From: an uncultured Myxococcales bacterium
GTDB lineage: Bacteria > Myxococcota_A > Bradymonadia > UBA7976 > UBA1532
Direction of reading: 5' to 3'
DNA length: 5,151 nt
Assembly: GCA_937896275.1 (NCBI GenBank)
Contig: CALBMW010000917.1
Coordinates: 1-5,151 of the forward strand
Shown piece after piece: positions 1 through 5,151 of this stretch; the first letter of the stretch is position 1, and the number at the start of each line of letters is the position of its first letter. The notes beneath the pieces were generated by a model. The model was not told the origin of the DNA. It saw only the letters and a list, made by a program, of their open reading frames with translations, and did no database searches. Position numbers and translations under genes: made by a program.

Positions 1-163
1 TGACGAAGTGCTGCGACGGGTTTGGTTGCATTCGCTCCTCCGCGCTCGATCCATGTCTCTGCTCTATCGATTCCAGGCGCGAAGTGTTCACGCGGGTCCT
101 TCGTCGGTCCGCTCGGTCGGTCGGCGGCGCGCCGGGTCGGGAGCCCGAAAGTGGCGCCGTTAG

Positions 164-236
164 GCTTTCTTCCGCCTGACGGTATAAGGATCAGAGGAGG
201 CCCCCTGGGGGCTTGGGGCGTCTGACGGAAGAAAGC
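164..236. repeat. Imperfect inverted repeat forming a long hairpin
   Basis: The left arm, 164-181, is complementary to the right arm, 219-236, with 16 of 18 positions paired. The outer 11 pairs (GCTTTCTTCCG against CGGAAGAAAGC) are uninterrupted. The two mismatches are at 175/225 and 177/223. The 37-base loop contains a smaller hairpin, with bases 200-204 pairing with 208-212. It could be a terminator of an upstream transcript, a structured leader RNA or the remnant of a small non-autonomous mobile element. The sequence does not decide between these, and there is no clear run of T directly after either arm. Confidence 0.5.
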
Positions 237-538
237 GGAAGGACGCGGGTTTCCGGGCCGAAGAGGGCCTCGCGGATGGTGTCCACAAACGACCGCCTCC
301 GCCGTGCCGGATAGCATTCGTCATGACGTCGCCGTCCGCGGCCGCGCCTCGACGACACCAGCGGAACGCCCCACCCACGCTGCGGGCCATCTGCGCTCCA
401 GCGGACGGCCGAGCGGTCCAACCGGCAGGGCCACTGCGCGAGAGGGCTGGTCCGCCAGTGCACCGGGCGTGTTGTCCGGTTCGGCCGACCGCCCACCCGC
501 GTCGCCCGACCGGCTTACTTCACCGCCCTCTTCACATC

Positions 539-554
539 AGTCCCGATCGGGGCT
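539..554. promoter_or_regulatory. Palindrome, candidate operator of the three-gene operon
   Basis: CCCGATCGGG at 542-551 is a perfect 10-bp palindrome. It extends to 16 bp (539-554, AG..CT ends) with one T/G mismatch on each side of the core. It lies about 80 bases before the preferred start of the first operon gene, where a repressor site is commonly found. The second gene of the operon encodes a helix-turn-helix protein, so autoregulation through this site is plausible. This is inference: short GC palindromes arise by chance in such DNA, and I found no second copy in the window. Confidence 0.3.
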
Positions 555-623
555 ATCGTCCAGAGCGTGACCGTCGTGCGGCGACTCCAGGATGTTCCGC
601 ACCGTTTCGGCGGGCCGGACGAC

Positions 624-629
624 AGGAGG
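624..629 (+). promoter_or_regulatory. Ribosome binding site deciding a TTG start
   Basis: A perfect AGGAGG lies 4 bases before the TTG at 634-636, in frame with the first operon gene. The in-frame ATG at 592 has only a weak AGGA-like sequence directly before it. This favours the TTG, although the 4-base spacing is on the short side. Confidence 0.55.
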
Positions 630-633
630 CACC

Positions 634-1434
634 TTGAACGCAGACCTCAACCCATTGACCTCGCCTCCCCCGGAGGAGGTGCCCCTGCGCGACGCGCCTC
701 TCGTTCGGGTAATCGCGCAGGTGCGTTTCCCGCTGATCCTGTCGGTCGAGCGGGCGGACTTCGTGGCGCCGTTCCAGGAGGCCATCCGCACCGCCTACCC
801 CGTCCTGCATCAGGAGGTGGCGCCGGGGATCCTGGTGGGTGCTCAGGCCTTCCCAGCGGAGCGAAAGCTCGCCGCCTGGAGGTTCGCTGATGCAGAGGGG
901 GCGTGGCGCGTGTCGCTCGCCCCAGGGTTCCTCGCGCTCGAGACCACCGATTACAACAGTCGCGCCAAGTTCCTCGAACGTTTCGACGTGGCTGTGAGCG
1001 CCCTGCATGAGCACATCAAGCCAGGCGTGGTTCAACGCCTCGGCTTGCGGTACATCGACCGGGTGACCGGAGAAGCGCTCGAAGACATCCGGCAGCTCGT
1101 GCGCCCAGAGATGCTCGGCGTAATCGGCGCCTCCCCCGGAGCCCATGCCCGGCAGGCGCTGAGCGAGGCGATCTTCGACGTGCCGGGCGACAGCGAGCAA
1201 CTGCTCGCACGATGGGGTCTGCTCCCCGCCCGGAGCACCATGGACCCGGCGGGGATCGAGGCCATCGACGATCCGAGCTGGATCCTCGACATCGACATGT
1301 TCAGCACGAAGCAACGCGACTTCGAGCCCGCTGCGATCAGCGCGGACGCGCGGCGGTACGCGGAGCGGCTATACACGGTCTTCCGATGGGCCGTCACCCG
1401 CGAGTTCCTGAACCGCTACGGAGGGGAGACATGA
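634..1434 (+). CDS. TIGR04255 family protein of unknown function
   Basis: This 266-residue protein (numbered from the TTG) matches, from memory, the TIGR04255 family, a sporadically distributed bacterial family whose biochemical role is not established. The hallmarks are an N-terminal APLVRVIAQVRFP block (residues 21-33), a tryptophan-rich segment from WRF (82) through WRVSLAPGFLALETTDYNS (91-109) to the F at 117, and RLGLRYIDRV (135-144). The C-terminal part contains SWILDIDMF (215-223) and ends in a helix rich in Tyr, Phe and Trp (242-259). Length is about normal for the family, so it appears complete. No signal peptide or membrane segment is visible, so it is probably cytoplasmic. The TTG at 634 is preferred for its AGGAGG. 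The ATG at 592 would add 14 residues, and a GTG at 679 lies too close to its upstream GGAGG. Its stop overlaps the next gene's ATG, which indicates translational coupling. Family assignment is fairly secure; function is unknown. Confidence 0.82.
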   Translation: MNADLNPLTSPPPEEVPLRDAPLVRVIAQVRFPLILSVERADFVAPFQEAIRTAYPVLHQEVAPGILVGAQAFPAERKLAAWRFADAEGAWRVSLAPGFLALETTDYNSRAKFLERFDVAVSALHEHIKPGVVQRLGLRYIDRVTGEALEDIRQLVRPEMLGVIGASPGAHARQALSEAIFDVPGDSEQLLARWGLLPARSTMDPAGIEAIDDPSWILDIDMFSTKQRDFEPAAISADARRYAERLYTVFRWAVTREFLNRYGGET

Positions 1435-2120
1435 GCCTGCACCAGCCCGAACCCACCGGGTACCCGGCGCTCGCGCGTTCCACATCGGCCAACGGCGCGA
1501 TGCTCGATCCGCCGCCCGTGTTTCAGGTTGGGCCACGGCTGGTGGCCCGCGGAACGACGGGCACGGGCACCTTCGAAGGCCTCGGGCAGGAAGTGCTCGA
1601 CCCGCCTCCGCAGACCAGCAGCGGACTCCCCATCGCAGAGGTCTCGGCCGACGGGCAGGAGAGCACCGCCCGCGCCATCAACGAGCTGCACCGGCTCACC
1701 AGCCTGACGTGGGAGCAGCTCGCGGATCTCTTCCAGGTCGCCCGCCGGAGCCTTCACTTTTGGGCGAGCGGGAAGCCGCTGAACGGTCGCAACGAAGCGC
1801 GCCTTCGTCGGGTACTCGCCGTCCTCCGCAAGACCGACCGTGGCTCGGCTCCGCTGAACCGCGCGATGCTCCTGCAGGACCGAGACGGCGTAGTGCCGCT
1901 CGACTTGCTCGTTCGCGAAGAGTTCGACCTGTTCGTCGAGCTCGTCGGCGTCGGTCCTGGGCGACGCAGGCTCACGCTCACGCCCCTCTCCGAGGAGGCG
2001 CAGGCCGCCCGTCGGCCGCCGCCGCCTGACCAGCTTGTCGGCGCCCTCCAGGACCGACTCCATGTCGAGAAGGGCAAGCTCCTTTCGTCGACGCCCATCC
2101 GCCCAAGACGCGAGAAGTGA
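1431..2120 (+). CDS. Helix-turn-helix protein, probable DNA-binding regulator
   Basis: This 229-residue protein has a central helix-turn-helix segment at about residues 79-136. The key part is LTWEQLADLFQVARRSLHFW (92-111), where EQLADLF is helix 2 and RRSLHFW the recognition helix, followed by the ASGKPL turn. The pattern resembles XRE/Cro-type DNA-binding domains. The N-terminal 75 residues are rich in Pro, Gly and Thr with little predicted structure. The C-terminal 95 residues contain an acidic, hydrophobic stretch (157-173) and a PPPP run (196-199), and match no domain I know. The ATG at 1431 overlaps the stop of the preceding gene (ATGA) and follows GAGGGGAG at 1421-1428. The frame stays open upstream to 1212, but there it lies inside the preceding gene and looks non-coding. 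It probably binds operon or target DNA; autoregulation is inferred. The HTH position, not at the N-terminus, is unusual for a small repressor. Confidence 0.8.
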   Translation: MSLHQPEPTGYPALARSTSANGAMLDPPPVFQVGPRLVARGTTGTGTFEGLGQEVLDPPPQTSSGLPIAEVSADGQESTARAINELHRLTSLTWEQLADLFQVARRSLHFWASGKPLNGRNEARLRRVLAVLRKTDRGSAPLNRAMLLQDRDGVVPLDLLVREEFDLFVELVGVGPGRRRLTLTPLSEEAQAARRPPPPDQLVGALQDRLHVEKGKLLSSTPIRPRREK

Positions 2121-2123
2121 CCT

Positions 2124-2972
2124 GTGCCGCTTGCTTCCGACTCACCCGAGGTCGCACGCATCGATGCGGCGCTCGCCGAGTGGAGACAGGGTGACCTGGC
2201 GCTCGAGGAGGACTGGTTCATCCACGCCGCGGACGGCTCCTTCCCCCTGACCGCCGACAGCGACGAGGCCGAGGATGGGCTGCATGCGCTGACCACAGAA
2301 GTCGACGGCCTCGTGATGATCTCCCAGACCTGCGACGTCGTGCGAGGCTGCCTCGAGCGACCCTACGTCGAGGTGGCGCCGCTCGTCGCGATCTCCGAGT
2401 CGGAGCTCCGCACCATCGCGCGAGGGCGGCGGCCGGCGTTTGCAATCATCCCAGCCGTCGAAGACCGCCACCTCGTCGCAAACCTCGACCGCGTGATGAC
2501 CGTCGAGAAGTCCATCGTAGCCTCGTGGGCGCGCACGCCGGGGTGCCCAACGGACCAGTCCCGCCGAGACTTTGCCAAGGCCCTGGTCCGCAAGCGTGCC
2601 CGTGTAGCGTTCCCGGACGACTTCGAAGAGGTCGCCGGTAGGCTCGTCGCTCGCATCCAGGACAAGCACGACAAGAACAGCGAGGAGGGACGCGCCCTTC
2701 GAGCGCTTCGTCAGGTCCGCGTGCGCGCGGCGCCCTCGTGGGACGCCGAGGAAGTGGAGGTCACGTTCTGGTTCGTCCCGGAGGACGACGACATCGAGTT
2801 CGAGGGGAAGCCCTGGCACGACCACCTCGAACGCTGGGAGAAGCTGGTCGCCGCCACTGGGCGCTTCAGCAAGGTCGACGCAGCCGTCCGCACACTGAGC
2901 GACCTCACTGCCCGCGAGTACGTCGAGAGCGATCTCCTCGACCTCGATCACCTCTCGACACGGCCGGATTGA
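2124..2972 (+). CDS. Uncharacterised protein with ISQTCDVVR motif
   Basis: I recognise this 282-residue protein only as resembling a group of hypothetical bacterial proteins. Its most distinctive piece is VMISQTCDVVR (64-74), a hydrophobic strand leading into Gln-Thr-Cys-Asp, then RPYVEVAPLV (79-88). Later blocks are LVANLDRVMTVEKSIVASW (117-135), FAKALVRKRARVAFPDDFEE (150-169) and a strand VEVTFWFVPE (211-220) followed by an acidic patch. C70 and D71 could be catalytic or metal-binding, but this is a guess with no family evidence. There is no signal peptide or membrane helix, and the protein is acidic overall. The GTG start at 2124 lies 3 bases after the previous stop, with a modest GAGAAG at 2112-2117, and implies coupled translation. 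It closes the three-gene operon. A role shared with the TIGR04255 and HTH proteins is inferred from synteny only. Confidence 0.75.
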   Translation: MPLASDSPEVARIDAALAEWRQGDLALEEDWFIHAADGSFPLTADSDEAEDGLHALTTEVDGLVMISQTCDVVRGCLERPYVEVAPLVAISESELRTIARGRRPAFAIIPAVEDRHLVANLDRVMTVEKSIVASWARTPGCPTDQSRRDFAKALVRKRARVAFPDDFEEVAGRLVARIQDKHDKNSEEGRALRALRQVRVRAAPSWDAEEVEVTFWFVPEDDDIEFEGKPWHDHLERWEKLVAATGRFSKVDAAVRTLSDLTAREYVESDLLDLDHLSTRPD

Positions 2973-3281
2973 CCCGCACCGCTCCGTAGTTCCGCGCTGT
3001 TGGCGGGATCGAACGATCTTGTTTCCGCAGGCGCCGTGGAGATCGACGTAGTGGTGGCGGGTGCCGATACTCGGCGCAGAGTCCCACCTCGGTCGCGTTG
3101 GCCTTGCGAGTCACCACCACGGCCCGAAAGCGCGGTTTCGGCGGCCACGGCCGCGCGCCGATGGCTCACGACCGTCGGGACGCCACCGGCGCCCGACCCG
3201 GTGACCGCGATCCGCCGGACGGCCGCACGGTGCGCCAGCAGGCGACCGGGGGCGGGCGATGGAGCCGGGCCGACCCCGGCA

Positions 3282-3313
3282 GGCCGTGTGCGTGGCCGGC
3301 CGTGTGCGTGGCC
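3282..3313. repeat. Two tandem copies of a 16-bp unit
   Basis: GGCCGTGTGCGTGGCC occurs twice head to tail at 3282-3297 and 3298-3313 without a mismatch. The unit starts GGCC and ends GGCC. It may be a replication-slippage duplication or a paired protein-binding site; nothing favours either strongly. Confidence 0.7.
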
Positions 3314-3390
3314 GATCGGGAGAACCCGGGACCAGCCCGAGCGACCGGCCCACAGGCGTCGCCTGGGCGCGCCGGCATGGTACTTGCTTT

Positions 3391-3417
3391 CGCGTGCGCG
3401 CCCGAGCGCGCATCGCG
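3391..3417. repeat. Strong GC-rich hairpin
   Basis: The arms CGCGTGCGCGC (3391-3401) and GCGCGCA-T-CGCG (3406-3417) form an 11-bp stem with one bulged T (3413) and the four-base loop CCGA. It lies about 170 bases beyond the stop of the minus-strand gene and directly before the first 40-bp repeat. It could slow or end transcription from either side, but neither side has a T run, so a standard intrinsic terminator is not supported. Confidence 0.5.
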
Positions 3418-3429
3418 ATCATATAGGGC

Positions 3430-3551
3430 GTTCGGGCACTAGCGCGGAATCATTGAGGAAAACTCCAACCGGAGCCCTGCGGAGATGCCCGTTTGAGCAC
3501 TCTGGCACCGAGTTCGGGCACTAGCGCGGAATCATTGAGGAAAACTCCAAC
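3430..3551. repeat. Pair of exact 40-bp direct repeats, CRISPR-like spacing
   Basis: An identical 40-base sequence occurs at 3430-3469 and 3512-3551. It begins GTTCGGGCAC, has GAATCATTGAGG in the middle and ends AACTCCAAC. The intervening 42 bases (3470-3511) are unique in the window. The repeat begins with GTT and ends with AAC, and its 3' part can fold as TTGAG-GAAAA-CTCCAA with one bulged C. The repeat and interval sizes fall at the long end of what CRISPR arrays show. A single interval, with no third repeat, leader or cas gene in view, makes this no more than a possible degenerate mini-array. A simple 82-bp-period duplication, protein-binding iterons or an attachment-site duplication are equally possible. 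Confidence 0.75.
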
Positions 3552-3583
3552 GCCAAAAACGATCAGCGCGTAACCAGTCGTAT

Positions 3584-5151
3584 TTATTGAATTTTCTCGT
3601 CACGGGCGAAAATCAGGTTTTTGCGCTCGCGGTCTCCCTGAAGGTAGACGGCGACCGAGCCTGCGCTGCGGGCCCACGCGGCGGCGCTTGCGTCGTCCTG
3701 CGCCCAGATGGACCACGGAGGTCCACTGCCCAAGGGTGCCGTCACGCGGTAGGCCCGCCATCCGGCAGCTCGATGCTCGGTCGTGAAGCTGGCCATCGCG
3801 TCTCGGACGAGGCGCGGCGAGACGATGTTGAGCGGCGACTCGATGTGGAAATCGGACCAGTCGTGGCGCTCGACTGGCTTGAGGCCGACGACACCGTACA
3901 GCGACGCCAGGTGGGACAGCATCTCGATCGCGACGCCGCGCGCCTCGGCGGGCGGACAGCCGGTGGGCATCGGCACCTCGCGCCAGGCCAGTCCGCTGAT
4001 GTGGGGCCGCTCGGCGGCGACCAGCATCAGAATCGGCTCCTCGCCCGCTGCGCGGCGCGTGTGCCGCGCCCGGTAGACGGCCTGCTCGATGATCGACTCA
4101 GCCCGGCCAGTGACCGTGGTGCCAGTGGGGCGCCTGGTCAGCTGGCAGTCAGCGTCGACGTCGCCGATATTCGGCCTGGCATCACCGATGACCCCCAGGG
4201 CGTCGACATGCTCGAAGCGGTTCGTCCCGCGATCGTCGCGCCCGAAGTAGCCGACGTCGATCACCACGCCGTTGACCCTCTGCTGTTCGACGAACGGCCT
4301 CAGCGCGCCTTTGATCAGGGCGTCGGCCACCGGCTTGTAGGTGAGCACCCCCACGGTGAGGTCGCGCCCCACTTGGGCTCTGGGCATGGCCTTGCGCGCC
4401 TCGTCGCACAGCATCGTGACCAGCCGGCGCACCATGGCAGCGCCGGCGCGCTTTAGGCTGCCGTCCTGATCGATCAGCGCGGTCCGGGCAACGCCCCGGG
4501 TCTTGACATGCACCGCTGCGCGAGGCTGGGCGCCCCACACCTGCATGCCCATCATGTGCACGCGGTAGTGGGGAAACGCCGCCTTGTACTCCTCGATCGT
4601 GCGAGCGCCCGTGGCGTCGAGCATCACGACCGGCGCCTTCGGCAGCGCCTTGATCTCGCGGATCTCGATCGACCAGGTGCCCTGCTCGCTGAGCACGAGG
4701 AACGCGATGGGCTCGGGGGCCTTGACGGGCGCGAGCATGGGCAGGCTCAGCGTGTCGGCCTGCACCGCGTCGAGCCGCCTGCTGCGCCTGTAGAAAGCCC
4801 GGAGCGTCTGCAGGATCCGGAACGCGCCCAGGTCCGGCATGTGGCGGCCCGCGTGGCGCCCCGAGCGCAGCTCGCCCGGGTAGGGGACGGGGGGCGGCGT
4901 GGCCTCGTCGTGGTAGCCGTCCGCGAGCGCCTCGATCAGCGCTGCGTCGCGCTCGATGATGCTGCAGAGCTCGTCGCCCGTGATGCGGCGCGGGTAGGGA
5001 TCGACGCGCCCGGCCCCAACGTCGGCCCCGTGACCCAGCGCGAGCGGGGTGAACAGATCGGCCAGCCGCTTCGCGGCATCGACGGCCTCCGGGTTGTGGT
5101 TCGTGCGCCACTTCTTGACGCGGCGCAGCATGGTCCCCGCGAACAGGGTGC
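3584..5151 (-). CDS. Helicase-like protein, C-terminal part (5' end outside window)
   Basis: At least 515 residues read leftward to a TAA at 3584-3586. The frame stays open to the right edge (residues TLFAGT precede the first in-window Met at 5131), so the true start is outside and that Met may be internal. Numbering from it, several blocks resemble the back half of an SF2-type helicase: VVMLDATG (168-175) like motif III, LTVGVLTYKPVADAL (258-272) like the start of the second RecA-like domain, YFGRDDRGTNRFEHVDALGV (295-314) like motif V, and Q350 with R354/R356 in EQAVYRARHTRR (349-360) like motif VI. No Walker A or DExx box is present; these would lie upstream of the edge. The last 140 residues match no domain I know. 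Such proteins, sometimes fused to a primase domain, are common on plasmids, phages and integrative elements, so a role in unwinding or replicating mobile DNA is inferred. It is convergent with the operon and not co-transcribed with it. Helicase assignment rests on remembered motif patterns. Confidence 0.72.
   Translation of the reverse strand, partial: TLFAGTMLRRVKKWRTNHNPEAVDAAKRLADLFTPLALGHGADVGAGRVDPYPRRITGDELCSIIERDAALIEALADGYHDEATPPPVPYPGELRSGRHAGRHMPDLGAFRILQTLRAFYRRSRRLDAVQADTLSLPMLAPVKAPEPIAFLVLSEQGTWSIEIREIKALPKAPVVMLDATGARTIEEYKAAFPHYRVHMMGMQVWGAQPRAAVHVKTRGVARTALIDQDGSLKRAGAAMVRRLVTMLCDEARKAMPRAQVGRDLTVGVLTYKPVADALIKGALRPFVEQQRVNGVVIDVGYFGRDDRGTNRFEHVDALGVIGDARPNIGDVDADCQLTRRPTGTTVTGRAESIIEQAVYRARHTRRAAGEEPILMLVAAERPHISGLAWREVPMPTGCPPAEARGVAIEMLSHLASLYGVVGLKPVERHDWSDFHIESPLNIVSPRLVRDAMASFTTEHRAAGWRAYRVTAPLGSGPPWSIWAQDDASAAAWARSAGSVAVYLQGDRERKNLIFARDEKIQ

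Larger units (their letters stand above)
1..623. other. Long non-coding leader region upstream of the operon
   Basis: No reading frame here looks like a real protein. Those open on either strand are rich in Arg, Pro, Ser and Ala, overlap one another and match no family I know, as is typical of chance open frames in GC-rich DNA. The stretch contains an imperfect hairpin at 164-236 and a palindrome at 539-554, both listed separately. A promoter for the downstream operon should lie here, probably in the last 150 bases, but I could not pick a convincing -35/-10 pair. A short upstream gene ending at or before base 1 cannot be excluded. Confidence 0.5.
2973..3583. other. Non-coding, repeat-bearing gap between convergent genes
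   Basis: These 611 bases separate the end of the three-gene operon from the end of the minus-strand helicase-like gene. Open frames on both strands (for example plus 3000-3524 and minus 3111-3422) are dominated by Arg, Pro, Ala and Gly and have no recognisable domains. The region holds a 16-bp tandem repeat (3282-3313), a GC-rich hairpin (3391-3417) and a pair of 40-bp direct repeats (3430-3551). The last 40 bases before 3584 are noticeably richer in A and T. I see no tRNA, no intact transposase and no T-tract terminator. It could be a worn-down mobile-element remnant or an element boundary, but this is unproven. Confidence 0.5.

Noticed and set aside
553..1314. 253-codon open frame on the minus strand
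   Set aside because: It lies antisense to the TIGR04255 gene, has a composition typical of GC-rich mirror frames and no recognisable motif.
2142..2951. 269-codon open frame on the minus strand
   Set aside because: It is fully antisense to the QTCD-motif gene, which has operon coupling and ordered sequence blocks; the minus frame looks like its shadow.
3007..3018. GATCG-AA-CGATC inverted repeat after the operon, considered as a terminator
   Set aside because: The stem is only 5 bp with a 2-base loop and has no adequate T run, so it does not support an intrinsic terminator.
3504..3513. GGCACCGAGT, resembling part of the known Cas9 tracrRNA 3' hairpin
   Set aside because: Ten bases of resemblance without the matching stem, an anti-repeat or a cas9 gene is best read as coincidence.
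3000..3524. 174-codon plus-strand frame in the intergenic gap
   Set aside because: It has low-complexity Arg/Pro/Ala composition, no good ribosome site and no known domain, and it runs through the repeats.
3587..4456. 289-codon open frame on the plus strand
   Set aside because: It is antisense to the helicase-like gene and lacks any family resemblance.
4182..5111. 309-codon minus-strand frame overlapping the helicase-like gene
   Set aside because: It is an out-of-frame reading of the same strand, extremely rich in Arg, Ala, Gly and Pro, so a chance frame.
3584..5151. Prokaryotic Argonaute (PIWI) as an identity for the minus-strand protein
   Set aside because: No PIWI catalytic or MID-domain pattern was seen, whereas the RGTNRFE and QxxxRxR blocks fit a helicase better.

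Overview
The window is GC-rich double-stranded bacterial DNA with strong codon bias toward G/C at third positions. It fits a high-GC lineage such as Myxococcota, another deltaproteobacterial-type group, an actinobacterium or a high-GC proteobacterium. Nothing in it fixes the taxon. No rRNA, tRNA, intact insertion sequence or cas gene was recognised.

Layout. Bases 1-633 hold no convincing gene. They contain a long imperfect hairpin (164-236), a GC palindrome (539-554) and the leader of an operon. Bases 634-2972 carry three tightly packed plus-strand genes: a TIGR04255-family protein, a protein with a central helix-turn-helix, and an unrecognised protein with an ISQTCDVVR motif. The first junction is a 4-base ATGA overlap and the second a 3-base gap, so the three are almost certainly co-transcribed and translationally coupled. 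Bases 2973-3583 are a non-coding, repeat-bearing gap with a 16-bp tandem duplication, a strong GC hairpin and two exact 40-bp direct repeats 42 bp apart. Bases 3584-5151 hold the C-terminal part of a minus-strand, helicase-like protein that converges on the operon and runs off the right edge.

Interpretation. The three-gene operon is the most interesting element. It combines a sporadically distributed family of unknown function, a probable DNA-binding protein and a third unknown protein, and it lies beside a helicase of a type often found on plasmids, phages or integrative elements. It may be an uncharacterised accessory module such as a defence, toxin-antitoxin-like or regulatory system. That is inference from architecture: no catalytic nuclease, ATPase or toxin motif is visible in the three proteins. 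The 40-bp repeat pair has CRISPR-like dimensions, but there is only one spacer-sized interval and no cas gene, so it is reported as a direct repeat.
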